A stretch of 35,299 nt of DNA from UBA3103 sp002365855 (GCA_030627625.1 DAOURR010000020.1:1-35299); one strand, 5' to 3'. Positions 7,092 to 16,122 are shown, numbered from the stretch's first letter. Notes: a model not told the origin generated them from the sequence alone. Translations and numbers: made by a program.

Positions 7092-8468
7092 TTGAGAGTA
7101 TCATTTATTACCATATTTTTTCTTAACGTCTTTATTCCAGTTACCTTGCTTATGAATTTTAATGCTGAAGCATCGGAAGCTTCATTCGGCAGCGTTCGGG
7201 TGGCAGTGGCAACTCAGGCGGATACGCTTGGGTTGCGGGTTAGCGGCAATTACCAGTTAATTGACCAATCAAATAAAATTACCTTATGCAACTTAAACCA
7301 GGATGAAAACTGGAAAATAGAACTTCAGGGCGGCCACATTTTATTATCCAGCCGCCAGGGGAAGTACGGTCCCTTTAGCGGGCCGGTTACCATCCGGGAA
7401 AGGAATTTCAGCGCAAATATTATTAATGGGAGCGGGAAGAAAGTAGAGACGTTTTCCGGAGATAGCTTGACAGTTCTAAATGGAGAGGGCAGAGCCGTAT
7501 CTCTAGACAAAGTGGCGAATCCGACGGTTAGTTCTGTCAGCACTATTCTGCCTCTGCCGGGCGCCAAGGGTTTAAACCTTGTTTCCCTGTCCTGCAGCGC
7601 TAATTCGAGAAGGTATCGCGGCAGTCTCGAAATCCGTTTGGAAGATGGAAAACTAACAGCTGTAAATGAATTAAATATTGAAGACTACCTGCGCGGTGTT
7701 GTTCCTGCTGAAATGCCTCCTGCATGGCCGGCCGAGGCTTTAAAAGCCCAGGCAGTCGCGGCGCGCAATTTTGCGCTCCAGCGGGTACAGACTACCCGGG
7801 GAATGAGCTATAATGTCTCAAATGACCAGTCCAGCCAGGTTTATAAAGGGTACGACTGCGAAACACAGGCCACCAACCTGGCTGTGGAGGAAACCCGCGG
7901 CATGGTCATGCTCAGCAGCGGCAGCCTGATTACAGCCTTTTTTCACTCCAGCAGCGGGGGATATACTGAAAATTGTGAGGACGTATGGAATATTCCTGTA
8001 CCTTATATCAAGAGCAAGGCTGACCCCTATGACAAAAATGACAGGCACTACGACTGGCAGGTAAGCTATACCGGTGCGCAGCTGGCGGAAAAGCTGTCAG
8101 CCGCCGGCTATGGCTTCAATAAGGTAACGGATATTGAAGAAATCGACTGCACAAGTTCCGGCCTCAGGGTGGAGAAGATTGCTGTTATAGGGGAAGACTT
8201 GGAAGACAGACCTTTGCGCGTGGAAATATTTAATGCAGATAAAGTCAGGATTGCACTGGGTTTGAAGAGCGCACTTTTTAAAATGGATAAAAAATATGAT
8301 AAAAATCAAGTTCTTACCACGGTAAATATTGTTGGAAGCGGCTGGGGTCACGGTCTGGGGATGTCCCAGTGGGGGGCGTACGGCATGTCCGGGCAGGGTT
8401 ATAATTACCAGGATATTTTGAAATACTATTATTCTGGTATTAATATTTCTGCAAATTATGGCCGGTAA
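7092..8468 (+). CDS. spoIID: SpoIID/LytB-domain sporulation peptidoglycan hydrolase
   Basis: This is a SpoIID-type lytic transglycosylase; in Bacillus it acts with SpoIIP and SpoIIM in septal wall remodelling during engulfment. The 458-residue product has an N-terminal signal or anchor (about 1-28) and the SpoIID core, including LNIEDYLRGVVPAEMPPAWP with the catalytic Glu at about 207. Also present are LKAQAVAARNFAL, FHSSSGGYTENCEDVW and the C-terminal GSGWGHGLGMSQWGAYGMS. The TTG at 7092 is preferred since GGAGGG lies seven bases before it; the TTG at 7074 precedes that site. Its place between que genes is fixed in related Peptococcaceae. No sigma-E promoter could be identified with confidence. 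Confidence 0.92.
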   Translation: MRVSFITIFFLNVFIPVTLLMNFNAEASEASFGSVRVAVATQADTLGLRVSGNYQLIDQSNKITLCNLNQDENWKIELQGGHILLSSRQGKYGPFSGPVTIRERNFSANIINGSGKKVETFSGDSLTVLNGEGRAVSLDKVANPTVSSVSTILPLPGAKGLNLVSLSCSANSRRYRGSLEIRLEDGKLTAVNELNIEDYLRGVVPAEMPPAWPAEALKAQAVAARNFALQRVQTTRGMSYNVSNDQSSQVYKGYDCETQATNLAVEETRGMVMLSSGSLITAFFHSSSGGYTENCEDVWNIPVPYIKSKADPYDKNDRHYDWQVSYTGAQLAEKLSAAGYGFNKVTDIEEIDCTSSGLRVEKIAVIGEDLEDRPLRVEIFNADKVRIALGLKSALFKMDKKYDKNQVLTTVNIVGSGWGHGLGMSQWGAYGMSGQGYNYQDILKYYYSGINISANYGR

Positions 8469-8530
8469 AAAACCTCAGTTGCCTGTCCAAAAAAGTAGCT
8501 TTTCCGATTTGAAATGGAAGTGGTTAGAAG

Positions 8531-9577
8531 TTGATTGGAAATAAATTTAACCTATCAGATTTTGATTATTATCTTCCCAAAGATCTTATAGCTCAGGAGC
8601 CGCCTGGGTTGAGAGACTCCTCCAGGCTAATGGTCGTAAGATTGGATAATGAAGAATTTGAACACTGTAAGTTTAAAGATTTAACCGAGTTTTTGAAGCC
8701 GGGAGATGCCCTGGTGATTAACGATACAAAAGTCATTCCCGCCCGTCTTATTGGTAATAAAGACATTACCGGGGCGCGGGTGGAGGTGCTTTTGTTGAAA
8801 CGTTTGGACTTTTACCGCTGGGAAGCTCTTGTAAAGCCAGGGAAAAGAGCACTCCCCGGCACCAGGTTGATTTTCGGAGACGGCCTTCTGGAATGCAGAG
8901 TGCTGGAAGGTACTGACTACGGCGGCCGAGTTGTGGAGTTTAGTTTCGATGGATCCTTCGAAGAGGTTTTGGATCGGGTAGGCGTTATGCCGTTACCTCC
9001 ATACATCAGAAGGGGGCCGGCCCTTGCAGACAGGCATCGCTACCAGACAATTTACGCCCGGCTGGCTGGGTCTGCGGCGGCTCCTACGGCCGGGCTCCAT
9101 TTTTCACCGGAGCTGATAAAAGACATAAAGGATATGGGTGTTGATATCATTTCCGTACTGTTGCATGTGGGGTTGGGTACTTTTCGTCCGGTTAAAGTTG
9201 AGGACATACGCAGACACCATATGCACGCCGAATATTATGAAATTGACGAACAGGCGTCAAGTGCCATGGCTGCCGTCAAAAGCCGAGGCGGCAGAGTTAT
9301 TGCTGTGGGCACTACTACGACCCGCTGCCTCGAAAGTGCTGCGGGAAGTAGCGGGACCGTTCATCCTGGTTCGGGCTGGACTGAAATATTTATTTACCCC
9401 GGCTACAATTTTAAAATAATCGATGGGATGGTTACAAACTTTCACCTGCCCAAGTCCACTCTGCTGATGATGATTTGTGCACTGGCCGGGCGGGAAAAGA
9501 TGCTGAGGGCATATCATGAGGCGATAGCAAAGAAGTATAGATTTTTTAGTTTTGGGGATGCCATGTTGATCATCTGA
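8531..9577 (+). CDS. queA: S-adenosylmethionine:tRNA ribosyltransferase-isomerase QueA
   Basis: QueA transfers and rearranges the ribosyl part of SAM onto preQ1 in tRNA, giving epoxyqueuosine, the substrate of QueH. The 348-residue product has family signatures: FDYYLPKDLIAQEPPGLRDS, PGDALVINDTKVIPARL, GSAAAPTAGLHF, LHVGLGTFRPV and MVTNFHLPKSTLLMM. The TTG at 8531 fits the family N-terminus, although the upstream site (GGAAGTGG) is poor. The gene continues the queuosine cluster between queH and tgt. Confidence 0.96.
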   Translation: MIGNKFNLSDFDYYLPKDLIAQEPPGLRDSSRLMVVRLDNEEFEHCKFKDLTEFLKPGDALVINDTKVIPARLIGNKDITGARVEVLLLKRLDFYRWEALVKPGKRALPGTRLIFGDGLLECRVLEGTDYGGRVVEFSFDGSFEEVLDRVGVMPLPPYIRRGPALADRHRYQTIYARLAGSAAAPTAGLHFSPELIKDIKDMGVDIISVLLHVGLGTFRPVKVEDIRRHHMHAEYYEIDEQASSAMAAVKSRGGRVIAVGTTTTRCLESAAGSSGTVHPGSGWTEIFIYPGYNFKIIDGMVTNFHLPKSTLLMMICALAGREKMLRAYHEAIAKKYRFFSFGDAMLII

Positions 9578-9689
9578 ACATATTAAAGGCACATATAACC
9601 AGTTGATTTCGTCTGTTTGCAGGAACTTATTTGAGTACCGTAGAAGCAATATATAGACGATAATAAGTAAGCACATGAGGGTGATAAAC

Positions 9690-9875
9690 ATGAAGAGTTC
9701 AGGGAAAGGCGCGGGGGGGAAATTTACCCGCCCGGTTTGGGTGGTCATAGCACTGGGTGTTATTGTGTTCGCCCTTCCAATATCAGAAAACATAAAATTC
9801 CTGCTGCTGGTTCCGCTCTACGTTCTTTTTTTGGTCGCTTATTACAAATATAACCATAAAAAAAGGTCCTCGTAG
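9690..9875 (+). CDS. Small two-helix membrane protein, unknown
   Basis: This 61-residue protein has a basic N-terminus, two hydrophobic segments (about 15-31 and 36-55) and a basic C-terminus, so both ends are probably cytoplasmic. I do not recognise a family. The ATG at 9690 is chosen because GAGGGTGA lies five bases before it; the ATG at 9675 has no such site. It lies alone between queA and tgt with its own terminator. Coding status rests on the ribosome site, the terminator and the transmembrane pattern. Confidence 0.6.
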   Translation: MKSSGKGAGGKFTRPVWVVIALGVIVFALPISENIKFLLLVPLYVLFLVAYYKYNHKKRSS

Positions 9876-9890
9876 GGAGGACTTTCTTGT
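9862..9890 (+). terminator. Intrinsic terminator over the end of the small membrane gene
   Basis: AAAGGTCCTC pairs with GAGGACTTT (one bulge), followed by CTTGTTTG. The stem overlaps the stop codon at 9873-9875. Confidence 0.7.
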
Positions 9891-10001
9891 TTGTAAAAAT
9901 TTTTGTTAATTACGCCAGTATGCGCCTGGTGTGCATAAAAAACAGAAAAAACGTAAATATGGTAAATAGCAGGTTAGATGGGATTAAATGGGGAGGCATT
10001 A

Positions 10002-11120
10002 ATGACAACAAGCTTCACTGTTACGCACAAAGACGGCGCTAGCCGGGCACGCCTGGGGCTTCTTAAGACCCCTCACGGAACGGTACATACACCTGTATTT
10101 ATGCCCGTGGGCACACAGGGCACGGTGAAGACCATGACTCCTGAAGAGGTCAGGGATGTAGGAGGTCGAATGATCTTAAGCAACACCTACCACCTTTACC
10201 TCCGGCCAGGCCATGAACTAATCAGGGAAGCCGGCGGCCTCCACCGTTTCATGAACTGGGACGGTCCCATTCTTACCGATAGCGGCGGTTTTCAGGTCTT
10301 CAGCCTGGGGCCCCTGCGAAAGGTTTCAGAAGAAGGAGTTTGCTTCCGGTCACATATTGACGGCTCGGAACACTTCTTCAGCCCGGAAAAGGCAATGGAA
10401 GTACAAATGTCATTGGGATCTGATGTCGCCATGACCTTTGACGAGTGTCCACCTTATCCCAGCAGCCGGGAATATGTCCATGAGTCCCTGGAGAGGACTT
10501 CGCGCTGGGCAAAAAGATGCCGGGATTTCCACAGGAAAGAAGATCAGAGCTTGTTCGGTATCATCCAGGGGGGAGTGTTTCCGGAACTTCGCCGGCAGAG
10601 CGCACAGGAGCTTGTTAAAATAGGTTTTGCAGGGTACGCTATAGGCGGCTTGAGCGTTGGTGAACCAAAAAATTTAATGTACGAGATGCTTGATTTCACA
10701 GTACCATTTATACCTGAGGATAAACCCCGCTACCTGATGGGAGTGGGTTCGCCAGACTGCCTGCTTGAAGGTGTGATCAGGGGTATTGATATGTTTGACT
10801 GCGTGCTGCCCACCCGGATAGCCCGCAATGGATCAGTCCTCACCCGCAGGGGAAAGCTGGTGGTTAGAAACGCCGAATACGCTCGCGATTTTTCCCCCTT
10901 GGACCCTGACTGCGAATGCTACGCCTGCCGAAATTACACCCGGTCATATATCAGGCACTTGATTAAGGCAGGTGAAATCCTGGGTATCAGGCTGACTACA
11001 ATCCACAACCTATATTTTGTGCTGAGGTTGCTGGAAGAAATCAGGGAGGCGATAAGAAACGGTAATATACTCCAGTACAGGAACGATTTTATGAAGGCTT
11101 ACCAGGAGGGGCCATTATAA
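10002..11120 (+). CDS. tgt: Queuine/preQ1 tRNA-guanine transglycosylase Tgt
   Basis: Tgt swaps G34 of GUN tRNAs for preQ1, the first tRNA-level step of queuosine synthesis. The 372-residue product has LTDSGGFQVFSLG with the catalytic Asp near 93, MTFDECPPYP, IQGGVFPELR, GYAIGGLSVGE, FDCVLPTRIARNG and the zinc site CECYAC with later Cys and His residues. The ATG at 10002 has GGGGAGG five bases upstream, so the in-frame ATG at 9978 is rejected. It directly precedes yajC and secDF, an order common in bacteria. Confidence 0.97.
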   Translation: MTTSFTVTHKDGASRARLGLLKTPHGTVHTPVFMPVGTQGTVKTMTPEEVRDVGGRMILSNTYHLYLRPGHELIREAGGLHRFMNWDGPILTDSGGFQVFSLGPLRKVSEEGVCFRSHIDGSEHFFSPEKAMEVQMSLGSDVAMTFDECPPYPSSREYVHESLERTSRWAKRCRDFHRKEDQSLFGIIQGGVFPELRRQSAQELVKIGFAGYAIGGLSVGEPKNLMYEMLDFTVPFIPEDKPRYLMGVGSPDCLLEGVIRGIDMFDCVLPTRIARNGSVLTRRGKLVVRNAEYARDFSPLDPDCECYACRNYTRSYIRHLIKAGEILGIRLTTIHNLYFVLRLLEEIREAIRNGNILQYRNDFMKAYQEGPL

Positions 11121-11199
11121 AATTACTTTAAAAAAAAGGATTTAATCAGCCTAAGAAGAATAAAAATTTTAACGTAATAACACGATTGGAGGTCCGAGA

Positions 11200-11487
11200 G
11201 TGCCAGATAACCCACAATTTATTTCCGTGCTGTATATAGTCGGGCTTTTTGCCATACTTTACTTTCTAATGATCCGGCCGCAGCAGCAGCGCCAGAAGAA
11301 ACACCAGGAAATGATCAGGAGTATCAAAACAGATGATAAGGTGATTACAATTGGTGGTATTTACGGCTCAATAGTAAAAATAAAAGAAGATTCAGTGGTT
11401 CTACAAGTAGCAGAGAACGTCAGGATTGAGTTTCTTAAGTCCGCAATCTCCCAGGTTGTCAGCAAGGAAGATGAAGGTAAGGAGTAA
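11200..11487 (+). CDS. yajC: Preprotein translocase subunit YajC
   Basis: YajC is a small accessory of the SecDF-YajC complex at the SecYEG channel. The 95-residue product has one transmembrane helix (about 8-24) ending in the hallmark FLMIRPQQQRQKKHQEM, followed by a small cytoplasmic domain with DDKVITIGGIYGSIVKI. The GTG start follows TTGGAGGTCC. secD and secF lie downstream after the HD gene, which supports the assignment. Confidence 0.96.
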   Translation: MPDNPQFISVLYIVGLFAILYFLMIRPQQQRQKKHQEMIRSIKTDDKVITIGGIYGSIVKIKEDSVVLQVAENVRIEFLKSAISQVVSKEDEGKE

Positions 11488-11496
11488 TCCGAAATG

Positions 11497-11523
11497 GAGT
11501 AGACCTGCTGTCTACTCTTTTTC
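11497..11523 (+). terminator. Intrinsic terminator after yajC
   Basis: GAGTAGAC and GTCTACTC form a perfect eight-bp stem around CTGCT, followed by TTTTTCT. Confidence 0.88.
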
Positions 11524-11556
11524 TAGGCTTTGCTAAAAGTAGGGGGTTATCCTGTC

Positions 11557-12216
11557 ATGGTCACCCTTGAGGATATAAAGAAAGACCCGGTGATTGATGC
11601 TTTTATTCGGAAAGGGAATAAATATCTTGGTGTTATGGGATTCACCGAGCACAGCTACCGTCACGTCAGCCTGGTTTCCAGCATAGCAAAGAATATTCTG
11701 GAACGGTTGGGATACTCTCAAAGACAGGCTGAGCTGGCTTCAATTGCAGGGTATATCCATGATTTAGGAAATGTTGTCAGCCGAAATGACCACGGTATTT
11801 CCGGGGCCGTAATATCTTACCCGATCCTGTTGCAGATGGGGATGCACCCTGAAGAGATAGCAACGGTTATTTCAGCCATCGCCAACCATGAAGAACAGTA
11901 TGGGCATGCTGTCAACAGTGTGGCGGCGGCCTTAATTATTGCGGATAAGGCGGATGTGCACCGTTCGAGGGTACGCAATCCCGACTTTGCTACATTTGAT
12001 ATACATGATCGGGTAAATTACGCTGTTGAGCACTCTTTCCTCTGGGTAACTGACGACAAACGCACTATAACCATGGAATTGACTATTGATATCGAAATTT
12101 GCCCCGTAATGGAATACTTTGAAATATTTTTGAGCCGTATGATTATGTGCCGAAGAGCCTCAAGTTTTCTTAAATGCAAATTTGAACTGGTTATCAACGG
12201 GGCTAAATTGCTGTAG
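11557..12216 (+). CDS. HD-domain phosphohydrolase, uncharacterised
   Basis: This 219-residue protein has a full HD metal-site pattern: H36, H68-D69 (YIHDLGNVV), H79, H111 (NHEEQ) and D130 (IADKADVH). HD proteins hydrolyse phosphate esters such as nucleotides, but the substrate here cannot be told. The stretch ADKADVHRSRVRN and the later FDIHDRVNYAVEHSFL are, in my experience, strongly conserved among Firmicute relatives found beside secDF. The C-terminal third (about 160-219) lies outside the HD core. The ATG at 11557 has AGGGGG ten bases upstream; an in-frame TTG at 11530 has no site. It is transcribed towards secD with a 37-base gap. Confidence 0.85.
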   Translation: MVTLEDIKKDPVIDAFIRKGNKYLGVMGFTEHSYRHVSLVSSIAKNILERLGYSQRQAELASIAGYIHDLGNVVSRNDHGISGAVISYPILLQMGMHPEEIATVISAIANHEEQYGHAVNSVAAALIIADKADVHRSRVRNPDFATFDIHDRVNYAVEHSFLWVTDDKRTITMELTIDIEICPVMEYFEIFLSRMIMCRRASSFLKCKFELVINGAKLL

Positions 12217-12253
12217 AAGATTTATGCAGATGTTATGGGGGGTATAGAGCAAA

Positions 12254-13492
12254 ATGAAGTTGGACAAGGTTCTAAAACTGGCAGGGGTCATTATCCTTGT
12301 GGCCGTCGTCGCTTTAATGGCTGTGAAACCTGTTTTCCCGGGCGTTAAATGGCTGCCGTTTACCAATATGATTAAACAGGGCCTTGATTTAAAGGGCGGG
12401 GTTCATGTAGTCCTGGAGGCCCAGGATACTCCTGATGCGCCGGTGACGACTGACCGCGTGAAACAGGCCATGGCTATTATTGAAAACAGGGTCAACGCGT
12501 TTGGAGTGGCCGAGCCCATCATTCAACTGGAGGGTTCAAGGCGTATCATTGTAGAACTGGCAGGTGTTAGCGACCCGGACGAGGCGGTCCGGAACCTGAT
12601 TAAAACTGCTTACCTGGAGTTCAAAACCGAAGACGGAACCACCGTGCTTACCGGCCGCCAGTTAAAAACCGCCACCGAAGGGTTAATAAATGCCCAGAGC
12701 GGCCAGGCTGAGGTAAACCTCGAGTTTGAGCCGGACGGCGCTAAGATCTTTGCTGAAGTAACGGCCGCCAATGTAGGCAGGCAGATGGCTATTGTTCTGG
12801 ACGGTCAGGTGCTTCAGGCCCCTGTCATTAGAGAGCCCATCCCAAACGGCAAAGCGCAGATATCACCTTACGAATCTCTCGAAGAAGCGCATAACATTGC
12901 CATCCTGCTGCGTTCAGGCTCATTGCCGGTCAAACTGGAGGTCATGGAAAAAAGAACTGTGGGGCCGACATTAGGAGCAGACTCCCTTAATAAATCCATT
13001 AAAGCAGGGATAATCGGAATTGCGGCGATTCTTGCCTTTATGATCATCTACTACAGGGTCCCAGGTTTGGTGGCCAGCCTGGCTCTGACCATTTACGCCC
13101 TGATTATGTTAATTATCTATACGGCCATGCACATCACCCTGACCCTGCCGGGCATTGCAGGATTCCTCCTGTCCCTGGGCATGGCGGTAGACGCAAACGT
13201 GATTATATTTGAACGGTTAAAAGAGGAATTATGGTCAGGCAAATCCTTGAGATCAGCCATTGATGCCGGATTTAAGCGTGCCTTCGTAGCTATTTTAGAT
13301 TCCAACGTTACTACTTTAATAGCGGCGGCTGTTTTGTACTACTTCGGCACCGGGCCGATAAGGGGCTTTGCCGTGACATTGTCCATAGGTATTTTGGCTA
13401 GTTTGCTCACCGCCATCGTAGTTACGAAATGGCTGCTGCACCTGGTTGCCGGAAGCAACCTGGCTAGCAACCCAAAAATGTATGGGGCATAG
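12254..13492 (+). CDS. secD: Protein translocase subunit SecD
   Basis: SecD is an RND-family membrane protein that uses the proton gradient to pull exported proteins from SecYEG. The 412-residue product has an N-terminal helix (about 8-26), the periplasmic region starting NMIKQGLDLKGGVHVVLEA, and a C-terminal block of transmembrane helices with GFLLSLGMAVDANVIIFERLKEE, the conserved TM4 motif with its key Asp. It is shorter than the E. coli protein, as is normal for clostridia and relatives. GGGGGG lies about eleven bases upstream of the ATG. secF follows after 14 bases. Confidence 0.97.
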   Translation: MKLDKVLKLAGVIILVAVVALMAVKPVFPGVKWLPFTNMIKQGLDLKGGVHVVLEAQDTPDAPVTTDRVKQAMAIIENRVNAFGVAEPIIQLEGSRRIIVELAGVSDPDEAVRNLIKTAYLEFKTEDGTTVLTGRQLKTATEGLINAQSGQAEVNLEFEPDGAKIFAEVTAANVGRQMAIVLDGQVLQAPVIREPIPNGKAQISPYESLEEAHNIAILLRSGSLPVKLEVMEKRTVGPTLGADSLNKSIKAGIIGIAAILAFMIIYYRVPGLVASLALTIYALIMLIIYTAMHITLTLPGIAGFLLSLGMAVDANVIIFERLKEELWSGKSLRSAIDAGFKRAFVAILDSNVTTLIAAAVLYYFGTGPIRGFAVTLSIGILASLLTAIVVTKWLLHLVAGSNLASNPKMYGA

Positions 13493-13506
13493 GGGGGGAT
13501 TGAGAT

Positions 13507-14403
13507 ATGTTAAGGGATAAAAGACCGTTCCACTTTATAAAACTCAGGAAAATCTGGTATATAATCTCTATATTGATCTTGTTGCCCGGCATCATATCGC
13601 TATTTAGCCAGGGGTTGAATCTGGGTATTGACTTCAGCGGTGGAAGCCTGCTTGATTTAAGGTTTAATCAACCTACCACCGTCCAGGAGGTCAGGCAGGT
13701 AATCGGCGAGTTTGGGCTGGAGGGAGCCTCCATTCAACGCAGTGGTGAAGTTGATTTTATTATCAGGACCAGGGAACTGTCGGAAGATGAGGGTAATGAA
13801 ATCATACAGGCAGTAGACGAAAAGCTCGGGGGAGTAACCGTTCAGCGCAACGAGAGGGTGGGCCCCGTTATTGGACAGGAATTGATTACAAAAGCTTTTG
13901 GCGCTCTTATTGTGGCCTCGATCCTGATGGTAATTTATATAACCTGGCGTTTCGAGTTCAAGCAAGGTATCGCGGCAATTATTGCCCTGATCCATGACTC
14001 GCTGCTTGTTCTTGGAGTGTTTTCACTTTTCCAGATAGTAATTGACAGTGCCTTTGTGGCCGCTGTCCTGACCATCATCGGTTACTCTATTAATGATACG
14101 ATAGTGATTTTTGACCGCATCCGTGAAAATTTGCTAAACAAGAAGAAGACCGACAAACTGGAGGACGTTATCAATGTCAGTCTTTGGCAAACGTTGGCAA
14201 GATCAATTAACACTGTGCTTACGGTTGAGTTTATCCTTATCTCTTTGTACTTATTCGGGGGCGCAACCATTCATACCCTGATCCTGGCCTTGCTAATCGG
14301 TATCACTGTCGGCGCCTATTCTTCAATTTGCGTTGCAAGTCCGGTCTACTTTGACCTCAAGGGTATGGAGCGCAGGGGCAGGACCAAAACGGCAAGAGCT
14401 TGA
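13507..14403 (+). CDS. secF: Protein translocase subunit SecF
   Basis: SecF is the partner of SecD. The 298-residue product has an N-terminal helix (about 15-33), LNLGIDFSGGSLLDLRF at the start of the extracytoplasmic domain, and a transmembrane core with LTIIGYSINDTIVIFDRIREN and the ARSINTVLTVEF motif. The ATG follows a run of seven Gs at a suitable distance. secD and secF are separate genes here, not fused as in Bacillus. Confidence 0.97.
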   Translation: MLRDKRPFHFIKLRKIWYIISILILLPGIISLFSQGLNLGIDFSGGSLLDLRFNQPTTVQEVRQVIGEFGLEGASIQRSGEVDFIIRTRELSEDEGNEIIQAVDEKLGGVTVQRNERVGPVIGQELITKAFGALIVASILMVIYITWRFEFKQGIAAIIALIHDSLLVLGVFSLFQIVIDSAFVAAVLTIIGYSINDTIVIFDRIRENLLNKKKTDKLEDVINVSLWQTLARSINTVLTVEFILISLYLFGGATIHTLILALLIGITVGAYSSICVASPVYFDLKGMERRGRTKTARA

Positions 14404-14455
14404 TCTTGGGGTATTGTAGAGTGTCAGCCAAATAGGACTATTTTGTAATCTGTCC

Positions 14456-14494
14456 AGGCGGGTAGTAAAGCTACCTGCCTTTTTTGTTTTTTTT
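14456..14494 (+). terminator. Intrinsic terminator after secF
   Basis: GGCGGGTAG pairs with CTACCTGCC (one G-U) around TAAAG, followed by TTTTTTGTTTTTTTT. Confidence 0.92.
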
Positions 14495-14573
14495 GCCGGC
14501 GTTTGGGATAAATTAATAAAGCTTAAAATTATGTTGTTTTAAATCCACTCAATAAACTGCTTTATTCCGGACG

Positions 14574-14888
14574 GTGAGTAATTTGGAAAGCGCCAGTAAG
14601 AACAGGCAGTTTCCCCCGACACTTAAAGAAAGAATTACAGACCTGGCCGTAAAAATCGAAAAAATGAAGCTGGCCGAGTATGTTGATCTGCTCCATAATC
14701 CCTGGAGGTTGATGTACATAAATCTTATTGCCGGTCTGGCCAGGGGGGTCGGTATTGCGATCGGCTTTACGATCCTGGGAGCAGTCGTTTTATATTTTCT
14801 CAGGCTCCTGGTTCTGCTGAACCTGCCGCTGGTTGGAGGGTTTATCGCTGAAATCGTCAAGATGGTGCAGTTAAAAATTAATTCTTAA
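14574..14888 (+). CDS. DUF5665-type membrane protein
   Basis: This protein has 104 residues: a charged amphipathic N-terminal half (LKERITDLAVKIEKMKLAEY), then the conserved LLHNPWRLMYINLIAGLARGVGIAIGFTI leading into one long hydrophobic segment (about 49-83), and a short basic end. It matches the DUF5665 family, found in spore-forming Firmicutes and of unknown function. The start is uncertain: GTG at 14574 has almost no ribosome site, and TTG at 14583 follows GGTGAG at only four bases. It ends 18 bases before the YteA-like gene, so the two are probably co-transcribed. Confidence 0.75.
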   Translation: MSNLESASKNRQFPPTLKERITDLAVKIEKMKLAEYVDLLHNPWRLMYINLIAGLARGVGIAIGFTILGAVVLYFLRLLVLLNLPLVGGFIAEIVKMVQLKINS

Positions 14889-14906
14889 TTAAGGAGAAGT
14901 GTGACA

Positions 14907-15584
14907 ATGCATAATGAGATGCTCCTGAAGTTTAAGAGGCGCCTTATAGAGGAACGGAGAGAAATACTTGAACGTATAGAGTTTATTAATGAACAGGCGC
15001 ATGGGGGGCTTGGCATGTCTCTTGGAGAATCGGTCGGGGAGCTTTCAACGTATGACAACCATCCGGCGGATATAGGGTCTGAGCTGTTTGAGAGAAGTAA
15101 GGACTTCTCTTTGAGGGAAAGTGCCATGATCAACGTGGTGGCAATTGACGACGCCCTTAAAAAAATTGAAAACGGCACGTACGGCGCCTGTGACGTGTGC
15201 GGCAAAGAGATCTCTCATGAAAGGCTGGAAGCTATTCCTTCAACAACCAAGTGCCGAAACTGTAAGGACGAGGAGGAAAAATTTCCACGTAAAGATGAGC
15301 GCCCTGTAGAGGAGGAAGTCCTTGGGAAGCCTTTTGCAAGGACATTTACTGATGAGACTGAGAGTGTGATCTATGATGGGGAAGATGCCTGGCAGGATGT
15401 GGCCCGGTACAGTGAAACAACCGATGAATGGTCCAGGGGCGGTTCATACTACGGTGACTCCAAATTTAATACTGAAAACAGGGGGTCGGTAGAGGATGTT
15501 GATAACATAGCATATGAAAAGGGAGACGACGGTATGTTTTATAAGGATTTCAGCGGGATGGATGATGAAAGCGCGCCTGAATAA
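14907..15584 (+). CDS. YteA-family sporulation protein (TraR/DksA-type zinc finger)
   Basis: The 225-residue product has a coiled-coil-like N-terminus (about 5-30), the conserved SVGELSTYDNHPADIGSELFERSKDF, and a C4 zinc finger of DksA type (C95, C98, C116, C119: GACDVCGKEI and KCRNCK). The acidic C-terminal tail is typical of the YteA family of Firmicutes. DksA-like proteins act in the RNA polymerase secondary channel; whether YteA proteins do is not established. AAGGAGA lies nine bases before the ATG at 14907; an in-frame GTG at 14901 is too close to it. Confidence 0.85.
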   Translation: MHNEMLLKFKRRLIEERREILERIEFINEQAHGGLGMSLGESVGELSTYDNHPADIGSELFERSKDFSLRESAMINVVAIDDALKKIENGTYGACDVCGKEISHERLEAIPSTTKCRNCKDEEEKFPRKDERPVEEEVLGKPFARTFTDETESVIYDGEDAWQDVARYSETTDEWSRGGSYYGDSKFNTENRGSVEDVDNIAYEKGDDGMFYKDFSGMDDESAPE

Positions 15585-15619
15585 AGGATAAAAACCATGA
15601 TTTTTCGTTCAGGGGCTGG

Positions 15620-15648
15620 TTGACAGCTGAATTCAAATGGTGGATAAT
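15620..15648 (+). promoter_or_regulatory. Sigma-A-type promoter for the UspA gene
   Basis: TTGACA (15620-15625), a 17-bp spacer and GATAAT (15643-15648). The transcript would start near 15655, giving a leader of under 30 nt. Confidence 0.75.
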
Positions 15649-15681
15649 TTTAACATAAGCTGCAATATGGGAGGATGAAAT

Positions 15682-16122
15682 ATGGAACAAAAGCTGCTGC
15701 TGGCTTCTGATGGTTCGGAAAACGCCCTTAGTGCGGCGGAGTTTTCTGCTAGGCTGGCCAAACTGTCTCCGCAGATTAAAATCACCGTCCTGGTAATCAA
15801 CGATGTGCTCGAAAAAATGAAGTATTACACTCCTGTTCGCTCCCCCGTTATTTATGAGGAAATAGAAATTTTTTTCAAGGATAAAACGAAAGATGCACTG
15901 GAGAGAACGCTAAAGGTTTTTGAGAAGGATAATATACAGGCTGAGGGTGTGATCAGGTTAGGTAATCCTGCTCAGGAGATAGTGGATTATGCTCGTGAAC
16001 AATGTTTCAGCCAAATTGTGATCGGCAGCAGAGGTCTCGGCAGTTTAAAAGGTATAGTTCTTGGAAGTGTAAGCACCAAGGTGTTACAGCTGGCAGATTG
16101 CCCGGTAACCGTAGTTAAGTAG
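15682..16122 (+). CDS. Universal stress protein, UspA family
   Basis: This 146-residue single-domain Usp has the N-terminal KLLLASDGSENALSAAEFS. The ATP-binding signature G-2x-G-9x-G-S is complete in GSRGLGSLKGIVLGSVS (from residue 115), so this is probably a nucleotide-binding member. GGGAGGATG precedes the ATG. It has its own strong promoter and a downstream terminator, so it is probably monocistronic. The condition that induces it cannot be read from the sequence. Confidence 0.93.
   Translation: MEQKLLLASDGSENALSAAEFSARLAKLSPQIKITVLVINDVLEKMKYYTPVRSPVIYEEIEIFFKDKTKDALERTLKVFEKDNIQAEGVIRLGNPAQEIVDYAREQCFSQIVIGSRGLGSLKGIVLGSVSTKVLQLADCPVTVVK

Noticed and set aside
9257..9793. Minus-strand open frame of 178 codons across the queA end and small membrane gene
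   Set aside because: It is antisense to queA, with no family resemblance or ribosome site.
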